From Methylophaga marina (GTDB lineage: Bacteria > Pseudomonadota > Gammaproteobacteria > Nitrosococcales > Methylophagaceae), in contig NZ_AP027741.1 in the NCBI RefSeq assembly GCF_030296755.1, positions 2,295,475 through 2,359,474 on the forward strand: a stretch of DNA of 64,000 bases, in the 5' to 3' direction. The notes beneath the pieces were generated by a model, which was not told the DNA's origin, made no database searches, and saw nothing but the letters and a program-made list of their open reading frames with translations. Made by a program: the position numbers and the translations under genes. Numbering within the stretch: position 1 is the stretch's first letter; the number at the start of each line of letters is the position of its first letter. Positions 16,463 to 27,838 of this stretch are shown here, piece by piece.

Positions 16463-19096
16463 TTAGATAGGTCTCTCCAATGCCCGGTTGATGGTCTCAA
16501 TTAATAATTCAAAGTTGACTGGCTTAGTCAGATAATAATCGAAACCCGCCTTTAACCCCTTATCTATATCCTGTGGCATGGCGTTCGCGCTCAGTGCAAT
16601 CGTTTTGATGTCACGGGTGATCGCCGAACGTTTGAGTGCTTCTAATGCCTCAAAGCCGTTCATCCCCGGTAAGTTAATATCCATCAGAATGACTTCTGGT
16701 TCATATTGTCTGGCTAATGCCAAGCCTGTTTCAGCATCGCTAGCAGCGATAAGGTCAAACTGAATATATTGTCTAAAGACACGTTTAATCAAATTGAGAT
16801 TAGTTGGGTTATCTTCAATACATAAGATTTTGACGTGTTCCTTGGAGTCATCCTCCATTTGTTCTGGTTCGTGATGTTCTGATGATAATAGAGAGCCGTT
16901 TGTCGCCTTGGAACGTTGCAGTTCAATCCAAAATGTGGCGCCTTTGTCTTGCTCACTTTCAAAGCCAAAGCGTCCGTTCATAAGTTTAATCAGCTCTCGG
17001 CTGATGACTAAACCAATACCGGTGCCCTGTATACCTGAGTTATCTTTATCAAGACGATCGAAAGGTTCAAACAGGCGACGTTGTAATTTTTCATCAATGC
17101 CGTAGCCGGTATCCTGGATAGCAATACGAAGAGAGGATTTATAAGTACTGCTTATAATAATCTTAATTTTGCCATTCGGTTTGTTGTATTTGGCCGCGTT
17201 AGATAAAAGATTGAGTAACACCTGTTTGAGTTTAATGTGATCGGCTTTCACAAATAAAGATGAAATATTGGCTGGATATGACTCTTCAATATGCAGATTT
17301 AAAGACTGAATTTGAGTTTGAATAAAGGGAATAAGGTCATCAATAAGCGGTTTTAATTGCACATCTTCCACTGAGACTGACATATGGCCGCTTTCAATAC
17401 GTGATAAGTCCAGTATGTCATTAATCAGTGAGAGTAGATGATTTCCTGAATTCTCGATCATGCTGACCGATTCACGCTGATCTTCATTTAGATCATCTAG
17501 CTGTAAGAGCTGCGAGAAACCAATGATGGCATTGAGTGGTGTGCGAAGTTCATGACTCATTTTTGCCAGAAATTCACTTTTTGCTTCATTAGCGTGCTTG
17601 GCCTGTTGCATGGCCTTGATTAACTCTTGCTGATATTGGTGACGTTCTGAAATATCCCGAATTACACCAATATAGAATTTCCGATGGCCAAATTGCATCG
17701 GACTGATGTTAAGTTCAATGGGAAATTCGGTGCCGTCTTTTCTGGTGGCAGATAAAGAACGCGTTCTGTGTATGATTTTAGGCTCATGAATATTGGCATG
17801 CTTAAGATAACTATCATGTTTATGTCGTTCATTTTTATCTATCAGAATAGAAACTGGTTGACCGATAAGTTCCGCTTCCTGATAACCAAATAACAGACAG
17901 ACAGCGGGGTTCACCATGGTGATTTTTCCAACATCATCAATAGTGACAAAGCCATCATCAGTCTGTTTTATGATGGCATCACGTTGTTGTAGTGAGGCAA
18001 TGCGTTGTTGCGTTGAGCGGCGATAGAAATAGGTACCAAATGCCGTCATGAAAATCACAAATACGATGCTGATAACCACACTGAATAATAGGGAACGATA
18101 GAGTTTATAAACTTCGGCGACTTCTGTTTCCGTCACGATTCCCATATTCAGATGGTCATCCCAGCGCCAGCTACCGATGACTTTGGCACCGCGATAATCA
18201 CGATATCCTTTCAGGCTCACACCCGTCTGGTGTTGGGTCAATGATTTCGCCATCAGCGTAAGCGGAGCATTTGCAGCAACTGGTTTTTTCTCAGAGCTTA
18301 AGAGATTAACGCCGGGATCTCGCACTTCCAGTGCCAATTCGCTTAATGGATGAGCAGCATCAATTAATCCGGCTTGGATAAGCTGCTTAGTAAACTTACT
18401 TTGAGTGAGCATTCGCCCATGTTCATCTATCGCGTAGGCTTGGCCTGTTTGCCCCACTTGGTTTTCATGAAAAGCAGGGTTGAAAATCTTGTCGGGATCG
18501 ATTTCGAAAGCAAAAAAAGCAACTGTTTTTCCAGCCCAATCATGAACGGGGGCAATAAAGAGCATGGTTGGCGTGGGGTAATTCTGCCCAAGTGTTTTCT
18601 GCCATGAGCTTGAAGGCATAAAAGGATGGGAAGTGTAGACTGTGTTTGTCGGTAAATCCGTACGGATGTTGAGGGGAAGTCGGACTTTATTGTCTTCGTT
18701 TGCAAAGCCACTCACTCCCGATAAAATCATGTCGCCATGCGTTGAGAACAGCTTGTAGTCAAGGTAACCTTCATTGCTCAATATCGCTTTGATGTTGCCA
18801 TCAACAAGTCGATATAAATCTTGTTGCATCACTTTGTTATCCTGCTTATTCGCTAATAAAGAAATCTGTTGGATAACAGTGTTTTCTGCCCAGTAAAGGC
18901 TGTTACGTTGATGATTGGTGTAGGACTGTTTAACGCGATTGATGGAAGTGGTCAGTGCGGTATTGAGGCGTGTAGTCACGTCTTCCTGAATCAAGGAAAA
19001 CAGGTGCGACGCAGCCACAGTGGCTGTTATCACTGCGACTAATAAAATAACGATGGCAACCACAACAGGTTTACTTAACCACTTACTCTTACTCAC
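16463..19096 (-). CDS. Hybrid sensor histidine kinase (Cache sensor, PAS, HisKA, HATPase, receiver)
   Basis: An 877-residue membrane kinase. TM1 lies at residues 10-33 and TM2 at about 336-358. Between them is a roughly 300-residue periplasmic region resembling a double Cache sensor. A PAS domain follows at about 370-485 (DDGFVTIDDVGKITMVNPA). The HisKA box AKMSHELRTPLNAIIGF has His 515, and the ATPase has NLLSNAAKYN, DTGYGI and GTGIGL. A C-terminal receiver (about 756-877) has CIEDNP, phospho-acceptor Asp 806 in LMDINLPG, and Lys 858. It has no HPt or DNA-binding output, so its signal must pass to another protein. It stands alone, converging on manB and diverging from nuoA. Confidence 0.93.
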   Translation of the reverse strand: MSKSKWLSKPVVVAIVILLVAVITATVAASHLFSLIQEDVTTRLNTALTTSINRVKQSYTNHQRNSLYWAENTVIQQISLLANKQDNKVMQQDLYRLVDGNIKAILSNEGYLDYKLFSTHGDMILSGVSGFANEDNKVRLPLNIRTDLPTNTVYTSHPFMPSSSWQKTLGQNYPTPTMLFIAPVHDWAGKTVAFFAFEIDPDKIFNPAFHENQVGQTGQAYAIDEHGRMLTQSKFTKQLIQAGLIDAAHPLSELALEVRDPGVNLLSSEKKPVAANAPLTLMAKSLTQHQTGVSLKGYRDYRGAKVIGSWRWDDHLNMGIVTETEVAEVYKLYRSLLFSVVISIVFVIFMTAFGTYFYRRSTQQRIASLQQRDAIIKQTDDGFVTIDDVGKITMVNPAVCLLFGYQEAELIGQPVSILIDKNERHKHDSYLKHANIHEPKIIHRTRSLSATRKDGTEFPIELNISPMQFGHRKFYIGVIRDISERHQYQQELIKAMQQAKHANEAKSEFLAKMSHELRTPLNAIIGFSQLLQLDDLNEDQRESVSMIENSGNHLLSLINDILDLSRIESGHMSVSVEDVQLKPLIDDLIPFIQTQIQSLNLHIEESYPANISSLFVKADHIKLKQVLLNLLSNAAKYNKPNGKIKIIISSTYKSSLRIAIQDTGYGIDEKLQRRLFEPFDRLDKDNSGIQGTGIGLVISRELIKLMNGRFGFESEQDKGATFWIELQRSKATNGSLLSSEHHEPEQMEDDSKEHVKILCIEDNPTNLNLIKRVFRQYIQFDLIAASDAETGLALARQYEPEVILMDINLPGMNGFEALEALKRSAITRDIKTIALSANAMPQDIDKGLKAGFDYYLTKPVNFELLIETINRALERPI

Positions 19097-19329
19097 CTGA
19101 AATGATGTACCTTTTTATTTTTATTATGAAAGTGTGAATGCCATTTTGTTGGCATAATCAACACAAATTTAAAGCAGCGGCTATTCGAGCACAAACATTC
19201 CTATCCTGTCCAGTATTAAAGCCGTTCTCAAAATCATGATTTAACGCATATTGTGACTTCTCATTGACGTTTTTAGTGTGTAGTATCGAGGATGATGATT
19301 ACATCAAATATTTAAGAATGTAGTCAGGG

Positions 19330-19358
19330 GCATGAGCAGAGACGCGAGTCCCTCATGC
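19330..19358 (+). promoter_or_regulatory. Stem-loop in the nuo leader
   Basis: The arms GCATGAG (19330-19336) and CTCATGC (19352-19358) pair perfectly. Inside them GAC and GTC pair around a GCGA loop of the GNRA class, with a small internal bulge. It ends 32 bases before the chosen nuoA start and 18 bases before its ribosome binding site. There is no T-run, so it is not a simple terminator. It may protect the nuo mRNA 5' end or bind a regulator. In the 294-base gap between the kinase and nuoA I also see an inverted repeat TGCCA-N6-TGGCA near 19140, but no convincing promoter. Confidence 0.4.
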
Positions 19359-19390
19359 TGAATTGTCGAGACATCCGAAGGAAGCACAGC

Positions 19391-19747
19391 ATGCTGGAGA
19401 ATTATCTCCCGATTTTGTTGTTTATCATCATCGGCATCGGTTTTGGTGTTCTGCCATTGCTGGCCGGCTTTGTATTGGGACCTCGGCATCCTGACAGTGA
19501 AAAACGATCAGCCTATGAATGTGGATTCGAACCTTTTGAAGATGCCCACATGAAGTTTGATGTTCGTTATTATCTTGTTGCTATTCTTTTCATCATTTTC
19601 GATTTAGAAATTGCATTCCTTTTCCCATGGGCCATTGTTTTAGATGAGATCGGTGTGTTTGGTCTCTTGGCCATGTTTCTATTTTTAGCCATTTTGGTAA
19701 TTGGGTTTGTATATGAATGGAAAAAAGGAGCGCTGGAGTGGGAATAG
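19391..19747 (+). CDS. nuoA: NADH-quinone oxidoreductase subunit A
   Basis: A 118-residue membrane subunit with three helices. It includes [24 protein letters not shown] and [25 protein letters not shown], the conserved quinone-side loop and second helix of NuoA. I chose ATG 19391 because GAAGGAAG lies eight bases upstream and [11 protein letters not shown] matches the family N terminus; the in-frame ATG at 19355 falls inside the leader hairpin. It is the first gene of the nuoA-N operon for the proton-pumping complex I. Its last codons overlap the start of nuoB. Confidence 0.96.
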   Translation: MLENYLPILLFIIIGIGFGVLPLLAGFVLGPRHPDSEKRSAYECGFEPFEDAHMKFDVRYYLVAILFIIFDLEIAFLFPWAIVLDEIGVFGLLAMFLFLAILVIGFVYEWKKGALEWE

Positions 19748-20219
19748 AAGGTGTTCTCGAAAAAGGCGTTGTCACCACATCGGCTGACAAACTCATTAAC
19801 TGGGCAAGAACCGGATCTTTATGGCCAATGACATTTGGTCTGGCCTGTTGTGCAGTAGAAATGATGCATGCCGGGGCAGCTCGTTACGATTTGGATAGAT
19901 TTGGCATTGTATTCAGAGGCAGTCCGCGTCAATCGGATGTGATGATTGTGGCTGGCACGCTGGTAAACAAAATGGCACCTGCTTTGCGTAAAGTCTATGA
20001 CCAGATGTCCGAACCACGCTGGGTTATTTCAATGGGCTCCTGTGCCAACGGCGGTGGTTATTATCATTATTCTTATTCCGTTGTTCGTGGCTGCGATCGG
20101 ATTGTCCCCGTCGATATCTATGTGCCAGGCTGTCCACCAACTGCTGAAGCTTTACTGTATGGCATATTACAGCTGCAGAAAAAATTCATCGTACTAACAC
20201 CATAGCCAGACAAACCTGA
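19738..20219 (+). CDS. nuoB: NADH-quinone oxidoreductase subunit B, C-terminal frame shifted at an A-run
   Basis: The subunit that carries the N2 4Fe-4S cluster. Cys ligands are in [28 protein letters not shown] and [17 protein letters not shown] 19738, with AAGGAG eight bases upstream, gives the family N terminus [18 protein letters not shown]. As written, the frame ends at 20205 with QKKFIVLTP. One extra A in the six-A run at 20179-20184 gives the usual tail [12 protein letters not shown], ending at 20219 with 160 residues. The change affects only the last dozen residues, well after the cluster ligands, so the shifted form could still fold. Confidence 0.93.
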
Positions 20220-20234
20220 TAGCGACCTGTTTTT

Positions 20235-20894
20235 ATGATGCAAACCTTAAAAGCCAAACTAGAACAGAATTTTTCAGATGTGTTACTGGATTGTGAGCTG
20301 GTTCGAGATGAAATTACTTTGCATGTGGCGGCTGAACACATTATTGAGGTTTGTACGACCTTACGAGATGACTATCAATTTGAACAGTTGATGGACTTGG
20401 CCGGTGTAGATTACTCAGAGTATGGCGGGAGTAGTTGGGAAACCAAACAGTCGACAGAGTTTGGTTTTAGCCGGGCTGTAGATGGCTTGGGACATGCAGA
20501 ACCCGTGACAGACGGGTATCGTTTTGCCGTGGTCTATCAGTTGCAATCCATTACACATAATCAACGCTTACGATTAAAAGTCAGATTGGCAGCCGAGCAA
20601 CCCATTATAGACAGCGTGACAAAGGTATGGACTGGTGCTGATTGGTATGAGCGTGAAGCCTTTGATATGTTCGGCATTCTCTTTGATGGACATCCTGACT
20701 TACGACGCATTTTGACAGACTATGGTTTTGTCGGTCATCCGTTTCGTAAAGATTTCCCGCTTATTGGTAATGTTGAGATGCGTTACGATGAAAACAAAAA
20801 ACGTGTCGTATATGAACCGGTCAGTATCGAACCCAGAACCTTAGTACCCAGGGTGATTCGTGATGATAACCGTTATCTCAAGGATGAGAAATAA
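20235..20894 (+). CDS. nuoC: NADH-quinone oxidoreductase subunit C
   Basis: A 219-residue hydrophilic subunit of the complex I peripheral arm. The family signature is [18 protein letters not shown], followed by [19 protein letters not shown]. It is a separate gene from nuoD, unlike the fused nuoCD of enterics. The stop overlaps the nuoD start by one base (TAATG). Two ATG codons stand together at the start, and the first is taken. Confidence 0.96.
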   Translation: MMQTLKAKLEQNFSDVLLDCELVRDEITLHVAAEHIIEVCTTLRDDYQFEQLMDLAGVDYSEYGGSSWETKQSTEFGFSRAVDGLGHAEPVTDGYRFAVVYQLQSITHNQRLRLKVRLAAEQPIIDSVTKVWTGADWYEREAFDMFGILFDGHPDLRRILTDYGFVGHPFRKDFPLIGNVEMRYDENKKRVVYEPVSIEPRTLVPRVIRDDNRYLKDEK

Positions 20895-22147
20895 TGGCTG
20901 AGATAAAAAATTTCACACTCAACTTTGGTCCTCAACATCCGGCTGCCCATGGTGTCCTTCGTCTTATTCTGGAAATGGATGGAGAGGTGATAGTCAGAGC
21001 CGACCCGCATATTGGGCTGCTGCATCGGGGTACAGAAAAACTGGCGGAATCGAAACCATTCAATCAGAGCATTGGGTATATGGACCGTCTCGATTATGTG
21101 TCGATGATGTGTAACGAACATGCCTATGTGATGGCCATCGAAAAACTGATTGGCATTGATGTACCCATAAGAGCCCAATACATTCGGGTCATGTTTGATG
21201 AGATTACCCGGGTATTAAACCATCTGATGTGGTTGGGGGCGCATGGTCTGGATATTGGTGCGATGACGGTCTTTCTTTACTGCTTCCGTGAGCGTGAAGA
21301 CTTAATGGATTGTTACGAGGCGGTATCGGGCGCAAGAATGCATGCTACCTATTATCGACCTGGCGGCGTATATCGCGATTTGCCCGACAAAATGCCTCAA
21401 TATCAGGCTTCCAAATGGCACAACGACAAAGAAATAAAGAAAAAGAATCAAAACCGAGAAGGCAGTCTGCTCGATTTTATTGAAGACTTTACCCAACGTT
21501 TTCCGCACTGTGTCGATGAGTATGAGACATTATTAACTGATAATCGTATCTGGAAACAACGCACTGTAGGCATTGGTGTGGTCAGTCCTGAGCGAGCACT
21601 TCAACTCGGTTTTTCAGGGCCGATGTTAAGAGGCTCGGGGATTGAGTGGGATTTACGCCGTAAACAGCCTTATGAAGTCTACGACCAATTGGACTTTGAT
21701 ATTCCGATAGGTAAGGAAGGTGACTGTTACGATCGCTATTTAGTCCGTGTCGCTGAGATGCGTGAATCTAATCGTATTATTAAGCAATGCGTTAATTGGC
21801 TCAGAGCGAATCCAGGGCCAGTGATTGTTGATGACACCAAAGTCGCCCCGCCTAAACGCAGCACCATGAAAAATGATATGGAAGCCTTAATTCATCACTT
21901 CAAACTATTTACCGAAGGTTATTGTGTGCCGGAAGGTGAAGTTTACAGTGCGATTGAACATCCCAAAGGCGAGTTTGGTATTTATATGATTTCGGATGGG
22001 GCTAATAAGCCTTATCGCGTGAAAATCAGAGCGCCGGGGTTTCCACATCTGGCAGCGATGGATGAAATGGCAAAAGGCCATATGCTGGCAGATGTCGTTG
22101 CCATTATCGGTACGATGGATATTGTGTTTGGTGAGATTGACCGATGA
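20894..22147 (+). CDS. nuoD: NADH-quinone oxidoreductase subunit D
   Basis: A 417-residue, 49-kDa-type subunit that forms the quinone cavity with NuoB. It shows [18 protein letters not shown] and [15 protein letters not shown] (quinone-binding His), and ends in [12 protein letters not shown] as the family does. An ATGA overlap couples it to nuoE. No changes at the conserved motifs. Confidence 0.97.
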   Translation: MAEIKNFTLNFGPQHPAAHGVLRLILEMDGEVIVRADPHIGLLHRGTEKLAESKPFNQSIGYMDRLDYVSMMCNEHAYVMAIEKLIGIDVPIRAQYIRVMFDEITRVLNHLMWLGAHGLDIGAMTVFLYCFREREDLMDCYEAVSGARMHATYYRPGGVYRDLPDKMPQYQASKWHNDKEIKKKNQNREGSLLDFIEDFTQRFPHCVDEYETLLTDNRIWKQRTVGIGVVSPERALQLGFSGPMLRGSGIEWDLRRKQPYEVYDQLDFDIPIGKEGDCYDRYLVRVAEMRESNRIIKQCVNWLRANPGPVIVDDTKVAPPKRSTMKNDMEALIHHFKLFTEGYCVPEGEVYSAIEHPKGEFGIYMISDGANKPYRVKIRAPGFPHLAAMDEMAKGHMLADVVAIIGTMDIVFGEIDR

Positions 22148-22656
22148 CAGAGATGGTATTGACCGGACCTAAACAGACTTTATTCACTGAGCAACTGCGT
22201 GCAGCGCTGGATAAATGGATAGCTAAATATCCGATAGGTCGTGCTCAATCTGCCGTCATTCCATGCTTACATATCCTGCAGGAGGCTAATGGTGGCTGGC
22301 TTTCCAGAGCTATTATGGATGCCTTGGCAGAATATTTATCCATGTCGAATATCAGTGTTTATGAAGTGGCGACTTTTTACAGCATGTTTGAACTGGAACC
22401 CGTCGGTAAACATAAGATTAGCCTGTGCACCAATATCTCGTGCATGTTGTGTGGCTCTGAGGAAATACTCGAATATCTTCAGCAACGTTTAGCGATTAAG
22501 CCAGGTGAAACAACGGCCGATGGACTATTTACACTCAAAGAGGTCGAGTGTCTTGGCGCTTGTGTTGGTGCACCTATGTTGCTGATGGATAAGCAATACC
22601 ACGAGTACCTGACCAAAGAAAAGATTGATGCCTTGATTGATGGGGTCCAATCATGA
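22144..22656 (+). CDS. nuoE: NADH-quinone oxidoreductase subunit E
   Basis: A 170-residue, 24-kDa-type subunit with a thioredoxin-like fold that holds the N1a 2Fe-2S cluster. The ligands are visible in [10 protein letters not shown] and [11 protein letters not shown]. The N-terminal helical part [18 protein letters not shown] is typical. It overlaps nuoD and nuoF by four bases each (ATGA), so translation is coupled. With NuoF and NuoG it forms the NADH dehydrogenase module. Confidence 0.96.
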   Translation: MTEMVLTGPKQTLFTEQLRAALDKWIAKYPIGRAQSAVIPCLHILQEANGGWLSRAIMDALAEYLSMSNISVYEVATFYSMFELEPVGKHKISLCTNISCMLCGSEEILEYLQQRLAIKPGETTADGLFTLKEVECLGACVGAPMLLMDKQYHEYLTKEKIDALIDGVQS

Positions 22657-23930
22657 AGCTGGATCAAGTGTGTTTTCGTACCAACCACCTTTCACCATCC
22701 TGGACATTGGATGCCTACCGACAGGTCGGTGGCTATCAGGTACTTGAAGATATCTTGAGCAATAAACTCAAACCTGAGTCTATTATTGAGCAGATCAAAA
22801 ACTCGGCATTACGTGGTCGCGGTGGCGCTGGTTTCCCTACCGGACTGAAATGGAGCTTTATGCCCAGACGTTTGCCCGGTGATAAATATATTGTCTGTAA
22901 TTCGGATGAAGGCGAGCCGGGGACGTGTAAAGATCGCGATATTCTCAGGTTTAACCCGCATCAATTGATAGAAGGCATGATTATCGCCGGTTATACGATT
23001 GGAGCCCAGACTGGATATAACTACATCCGCGGTGAGTTTTTTGAACCTATAGAACGCTTTGAGGCAGCGCTGGAAGAAGCCAGAGAAGCCGGCTATTTGG
23101 GTAAAGATATTCTCGGCAGTGGCTTTCACTTTCAGCTTCATACTCATATCGGCGCGGGTGCTTATATATGTGGTGAAGAAACCGCCTTACTCGAATCCTT
23201 GGAGGGGAAAAAAGGGCAGCCACGTTATAAACCACCATTTCCAGCTGGCTATGGCTTATATGGCAGGCCGACAACGATTAACAATACAGAAAGTTTAGCC
23301 TCGATTCCGGTGATATTGCAGCATGGTGCGGACTGGTTTCATGAATTAGGCACGCCAAATAATGGCGGCAGTAAGATTTTTTGTATGACGGGGCATGTTA
23401 ATAAACCCGGTAACTATGAAGTGCCGTTAGGTACGCCGTTTGCTGAGCTACTGGAGTTGGCAGGTGGTGTTCGGCACGGTCATCAGTTAAAAGCGGTTAT
23501 TCCTGGTGGCTCATCCACGCCAGTGGTACCAGCTGAGATTATGATGGGACTCGATATGAGTTATGACGGGATTGCCAAAGGGCGTTCCATGCTGGGTGCC
23601 GGGTCAGTCATAGTTATGGATGATTCAACTTGTATGGTGAAAGCGCTGCAACGTATTGCCTATTTTTATTATGAAGAATCATGCGGTCAGTGCACTCCTT
23701 GTCGTGAGGGCACTGGATGGCTGTATCGGGTTGTGAAGCGCATTGAAGAGGGGCAGGGCAAGCAAGAAGATTTAGACCGGCTGGTGGATGTGGCTGAAAA
23801 TATTAATGGCAATACCATTTGTGCTCTGGGAGATGCGGCGGCAGCACCTGTCGTCAGTTTTATCAAACATTTTCGTGAAGAATTTCAATACCACATCGAT
23901 CATGGTCGGTGTATGGATAACACAGCGTGA
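22653..23930 (+). CDS. nuoF: NADH-quinone oxidoreductase subunit F
   Basis: A 425-residue, 51-kDa-type subunit, the entry point for NADH electrons. The FMN/NADH-binding loop [15 protein letters not shown] is near residue 55, [19 protein letters not shown] forms the NADH site, and the N3 4Fe-4S cluster ligands are in [15 protein letters not shown] plus the later [11 protein letters not shown]ys. Full length for the family. The nuoE stop overlaps its start; nuoG starts 13 bases after its end. Confidence 0.97.
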   Translation: MKLDQVCFRTNHLSPSWTLDAYRQVGGYQVLEDILSNKLKPESIIEQIKNSALRGRGGAGFPTGLKWSFMPRRLPGDKYIVCNSDEGEPGTCKDRDILRFNPHQLIEGMIIAGYTIGAQTGYNYIRGEFFEPIERFEAALEEAREAGYLGKDILGSGFHFQLHTHIGAGAYICGEETALLESLEGKKGQPRYKPPFPAGYGLYGRPTTINNTESLASIPVILQHGADWFHELGTPNNGGSKIFCMTGHVNKPGNYEVPLGTPFAELLELAGGVRHGHQLKAVIPGGSSTPVVPAEIMMGLDMSYDGIAKGRSMLGAGSVIVMDDSTCMVKALQRIAYFYYEESCGQCTPCREGTGWLYRVVKRIEEGQGKQEDLDRLVDVAENINGNTICALGDAAAAPVVSFIKHFREEFQYHIDHGRCMDNTA

Positions 23931-23943
23931 AGGCTGAGTAGAT

Positions 23944-26283
23944 ATGGTTAATATCGAAATCGACGGTATTCCACTGAAAGTGGACTCAACAAAAATGATT
24001 ATTCAGGCTGCTGATGAGGCAGGTATTGATATTCCACGTTTTTGTTACCACAAAAAACTGTCGATAGCAGCTAATTGTCGGATGTGTCTTGTTGAGGTTG
24101 ATAAGTCCCGTAAAGCGCTGCCAGCCTGTGCGACGCCTGTGACTGAAGGCATGAAAGTATTCACTCATTCTAAAGTCGCGATTAATGCTCAACGCAGTGT
24201 GATGGAATTTTTATTGATTAATCATCCACTGGATTGTCCGATTTGTGATCAGGGCGGTGAATGTGAGTTGCAGGATTTGTCGATGGGATATGGCGAAGGT
24301 GTCAGTCGGTTTACAGAAGGTAAACGTGTTGTCAAAGACAAAGATATCGGACCTTTGATTCGTACTGATATGACACGCTGTATTCATTGCACAAGATGCG
24401 TGCGCTTTGGTGTGGAAATCGCTGGTGTTAAAGAACTGGGTGCAACCGGGCGTGGAGAACATATGGAGATTGGTACCTATGTTGAGCACAGCTTGGTTTC
24501 TGAGTTGTCGGGTAATATTATCGATCTCTGTCCTGTTGGAGCATTAACGTCTAAACCTTTCCGTTACAAAGCGCGTGCCTGGGAAATGAAAGCCCATCCC
24601 TCCATCGCACCTCATGATGCCATCGGTTCTAATATTGAGCTGCATGTCAGACAAAATGATGTGATGCGTGTGGTACCGAGAGATAATGAATCCATTAATG
24701 AGGCCTGGTTATCGGATAGAGACAGGTTCTCCTATCAAGGTTTGGCCCATCCTAAACGACTTTCTGAGCCTATGATTAAAGTAGAGGGTGACTGGCAGGT
24801 CGTTGACTGGCAAACCGCATTGGAAACAGCGGTAAAAGGTTTACAAACCGTTATCAATAAACATGGCACCGAAGAAGTGGGTGGCATGATTTCACCGACA
24901 GCGACGCTGGAAGAAGCCTTTCTGTTCCAGAAATGGTTACGTGGTTTAGGTGTTGAGAATATTGACCATCGCCTGCGTCAGCAAGATTTTTCTGACTCTC
25001 TCGAGCAGTACGCAATAGAGAGCTGGACATTGGCAGATGTACAGGACAGTGATGCGATTGTGCTTATCGGCAGTCATATTCGGGCTGAGCAACCTATTCT
25101 TGCTCATCGTATAAGACAAGCGGCGATAAATGGTGCTGTGGTAAGTAATATCAATTTCTTTCTGACAGACTTGCTGATGCCGGTTGAGTATGAAATGGCA
25201 GTGGATATCAAGGCCATGCTCTCCACCTTGGCGGGCATTGCCAAAGTATTATCGTCAATGACCAATGACGATGATGATGCATGGCAGGCTCTATATCCAG
25301 AACGTACGCCCACTGCGTTTGAACAAAATGTGGCTATGCAGTTATCGAACGCAGCGACCGCCACCTTGATCGTGGGAGACTTAGCTAATCATCACCCCGA
25401 TGCTGCAAAAATACGCGCATTAGTCCAGAAAATTGCTGAGTTGTCAGGCAGTCGCTGTATGGTGATGCCATCCTCGAATAGCCAAGCTCATGTCTTTGCC
25501 AACACCTTACCTGGTAAGGAAGCGAAAAACAGTCTGCAAATGTGGCAACAGAGTCTCCGGGCGTACGTGTTGATGGGCTTAGACGCATTGCATGATACTG
25601 CTGTCCCAGCCATTGCCAAACAAGCACTAAAGCGCGCCAGTTTTGTGGTGGCACTACATAGTTTCGATAGTGAGTTTCTGAGACAAACGGCCGATGTGAT
25701 TTTACCAATGGCTTGTTTTACTGAAACTTCTGGCACGTTTGTTGGCCTGGATAAACAATGGCAGCAGTTTGCTGGTGCGGTTGCTCCTAGAGGAGATAGT
25801 CGTCCTGGTTGGAAGATTCTGCGTGTGCTCGGTAATGTTAGCCAATTAGAAGGGTTTGACTATATTTCGTCACAGGACGTGGCAGATGAGGTTCGTCAGA
25901 AACAAGCTGAGAGACATACTGACTCGACTCCGCCATATATTCCCGATTCGCTTAACCTAGAGTCAGACTTGATGATGATTTCTGAGGTACCGATGTATCG
26001 GACGGATGCATTATTACGTCACAGTGAAGCGTTACAAAAAACACCGGAAACTCAACGAATACAGTTTGCACGCATCAATAGAAAAGAAGCCGCAAAACAT
26101 GGTTTAAATCATCAAACGCCTTTGACGCTGACACAACAAGACAGCGTGATTCGTCTGCCCTTAGAGATGGATGACAGTATTGCAGATGGTTGTGTTTATG
26201 TTGCTGCTACGACAGAGGCCGCGAGCCGTCTAGTCAGCCTGTTTGGACAGATCACTGTTTCTCAAAGTGAGGCAGCCACATGA
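23944..26283 (+). CDS. nuoG: NADH-quinone oxidoreductase subunit G
   Basis: A 779-residue, 75-kDa-type subunit. The N-terminal 2Fe-2S domain has [19 protein letters not shown] and LPACATPV. His/Cys ligands of N5 lie in [18 protein letters not shown], and those of N4 in [13 protein letters not shown] and [15 protein letters not shown]. From about residue 220 it is a molybdopterin-oxidoreductase-like domain without cofactor function. The last 150 residues are divergent, as is usual. The stop overlaps nuoH by four bases. Confidence 0.96.
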   Translation: MVNIEIDGIPLKVDSTKMIIQAADEAGIDIPRFCYHKKLSIAANCRMCLVEVDKSRKALPACATPVTEGMKVFTHSKVAINAQRSVMEFLLINHPLDCPICDQGGECELQDLSMGYGEGVSRFTEGKRVVKDKDIGPLIRTDMTRCIHCTRCVRFGVEIAGVKELGATGRGEHMEIGTYVEHSLVSELSGNIIDLCPVGALTSKPFRYKARAWEMKAHPSIAPHDAIGSNIELHVRQNDVMRVVPRDNESINEAWLSDRDRFSYQGLAHPKRLSEPMIKVEGDWQVVDWQTALETAVKGLQTVINKHGTEEVGGMISPTATLEEAFLFQKWLRGLGVENIDHRLRQQDFSDSLEQYAIESWTLADVQDSDAIVLIGSHIRAEQPILAHRIRQAAINGAVVSNINFFLTDLLMPVEYEMAVDIKAMLSTLAGIAKVLSSMTNDDDDAWQALYPERTPTAFEQNVAMQLSNAATATLIVGDLANHHPDAAKIRALVQKIAELSGSRCMVMPSSNSQAHVFANTLPGKEAKNSLQMWQQSLRAYVLMGLDALHDTAVPAIAKQALKRASFVVALHSFDSEFLRQTADVILPMACFTETSGTFVGLDKQWQQFAGAVAPRGDSRPGWKILRVLGNVSQLEGFDYISSQDVADEVRQKQAERHTDSTPPYIPDSLNLESDLMMISEVPMYRTDALLRHSEALQKTPETQRIQFARINRKEAAKHGLNHQTPLTLTQQDSVIRLPLEMDDSIADGCVYVAATTEAASRLVSLFGQITVSQSEAAT

Positions 26284-27338
26284 TTGATATGTTTTTACAG
26301 GATATCCTGCCGAACCTATTCAAAATTTTACTCATCATTGTGCCTTTAATGCTGTCAGTTGCCTATTTGACTTACGCTGAACGCAAAGTCATTGGTTATA
26401 TACAAACGCGTATTGGTCCTAACCGAGTTGGCCCATGGGGATTACTGCAACCAATAGCTGATGGTCTGAAATTGCTGCTGAAAGAAGTCATCTTTCCGGC
26501 AAAATCCAATTTATATTTGTTTCTGGTTGCACCTGTTTTGGCAATAGGGCCAGCATTGGCTGCCTGGGCGGTGATGCCTTTTGATGATGGCATGGTGTTG
26601 GCAGATATTGATGCCGGACTGTTATATATCCTGGCGATTACTTCCATGAGTGTGTATGGGGTAGTGGTGGCTGGTTGGGCGTCTAATTCCCGTTATGCTT
26701 TTTTAGGTGCATTGCGTAGTGCTGCACAAGTGGTCTCATACGAGATTGCGATGGGGTTTGCTTTGGTCGGTGTGCTGATTGCGGCCGGTAGCCTGAACCT
26801 TGGCGAAATTGTACTGGCTCAACAAGGAGGTTTCTGGCACTGGTACTTCATACCACTGTTTCCTTTATTTATTGTCTATTTTATTTCCGGGGTAGCGGAA
26901 ACAAACCGGGCGCCGTTTGATATTGCAGAAGGCGAATCAGAAATTGTCGCTGGTTTCCATGTGGAATATTCCGGTATGGCGTTTGCCATTTTTTTCCTGG
27001 CCGAATACGCCGATATGATTTTGATCTCTATGCTGGCCGCGACCCTGTTTATGGGTGGCTGGTTGTCACCCTTTGATGGGATTCCAGTGCTGGAAAGTGC
27101 GTTTTCCTGGGTGCCTGGATTAGTCTGGCTGCTTGGGAAAACAGCTATCTTTTTGTTTATGTACCTATGGTTCCGAGCGACATTTCCTCGGTATCGTTAT
27201 GATCAGATCATGCGTTTAGGCTGGAAAGTATTTATTCCTGTCACCTTGGTTTGGTTAGTTATTGTGTCGACGGCCCAGGTGTTTGATATAGGGCCTTGGT
27301 TTACAGAAAGTGCAGTCATCACTGCGGGAGGGGGATGA
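26280..27338 (+). CDS. nuoH: NADH-quinone oxidoreductase subunit H
   Basis: A 352-residue membrane subunit with eight predicted helices that connects the quinone site to the proton channels. Signatures are [20 protein letters not shown] and [20 protein letters not shown], the acidic loop near the quinone entry. It overlaps nuoG (ATGA) and nuoI (ATGATG). Confidence 0.97.
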   Translation: MIDMFLQDILPNLFKILLIIVPLMLSVAYLTYAERKVIGYIQTRIGPNRVGPWGLLQPIADGLKLLLKEVIFPAKSNLYLFLVAPVLAIGPALAAWAVMPFDDGMVLADIDAGLLYILAITSMSVYGVVVAGWASNSRYAFLGALRSAAQVVSYEIAMGFALVGVLIAAGSLNLGEIVLAQQGGFWHWYFIPLFPLFIVYFISGVAETNRAPFDIAEGESEIVAGFHVEYSGMAFAIFFLAEYADMILISMLAATLFMGGWLSPFDGIPVLESAFSWVPGLVWLLGKTAIFLFMYLWFRATFPRYRYDQIMRLGWKVFIPVTLVWLVIVSTAQVFDIGPWFTESAVITAGGG

Positions 27339-27826
27339 TGTCAGGTCTCCGTCATTTTTTTAAAAGCTTTCTATTGTGGGAGCTGATTCAGGGGCTTCGT
27401 CTAACCGGGCGTTATTTGTTTGCCGGCAAAGTCACGGTGCAATATCCCGAGGAAAAAACACCACAGTCACCAAGATTCCGTGGACTGCATGCCTTAAGGC
27501 GCTATCCCAATGGGGAAGAGCGCTGTATTGGTTGTAAGTTATGTGAAGCGGTTTGTCCTGCACTTGCCATTACTATCGAAACTGAACCCAGAGATGATGG
27601 TAGTCGCCGTACTACTCGCTACGATATCGACTTATTTAAGTGTATTTATTGTGGCTTTTGTGAGGAGTCTTGTCCGGTCGACTCGATTGTTGAAACACGA
27701 CATTTTGAGTTTCATTTTGAAAACCGAGGTGAACAAATCATTACAAAAGATAAATTACTGGCAATCGGGGATAAATATGAGCCAGAGATTGCTGCAGACC
27801 GTGCTGCTGATGAACCTTATCGTTAG
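27335..27826 (+). CDS. nuoI: NADH-quinone oxidoreductase subunit I
   Basis: A 163-residue ferredoxin-type subunit with two 4Fe-4S motifs, [12 protein letters not shown] and [12 protein letters not shown], holding N6a and N6b. The N terminus is amphipathic ([20 protein letters not shown]). I chose ATG 27335 over the earlier in-frame start at 27296, because a GGGAGGGGG purine run precedes it and it overlaps the nuoH stop. Confidence 0.96.
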   Translation: MMSGLRHFFKSFLLWELIQGLRLTGRYLFAGKVTVQYPEEKTPQSPRFRGLHALRRYPNGEERCIGCKLCEAVCPALAITIETEPRDDGSRRTTRYDIDLFKCIYCGFCEESCPVDSIVETRHFEFHFENRGEQIITKDKLLAIGDKYEPEIAADRAADEPYR

Positions 27827-27838
27827 GATGACAAACTA

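Noticed and set aside
19130..19160. Inverted repeat TGCCA-N6-TGGCA as a sigma-54 or LysR-type site
   Set aside because: The spacing and flanks do not fit a -24/-12 promoter, and no matching regulator gene is nearby; it may be chance.
19355..19391. ATG 19355 as the nuoA start
   Set aside because: It lies inside a leader hairpin and gives 12 extra non-homologous residues; ATG 19391 has a good ribosome site.
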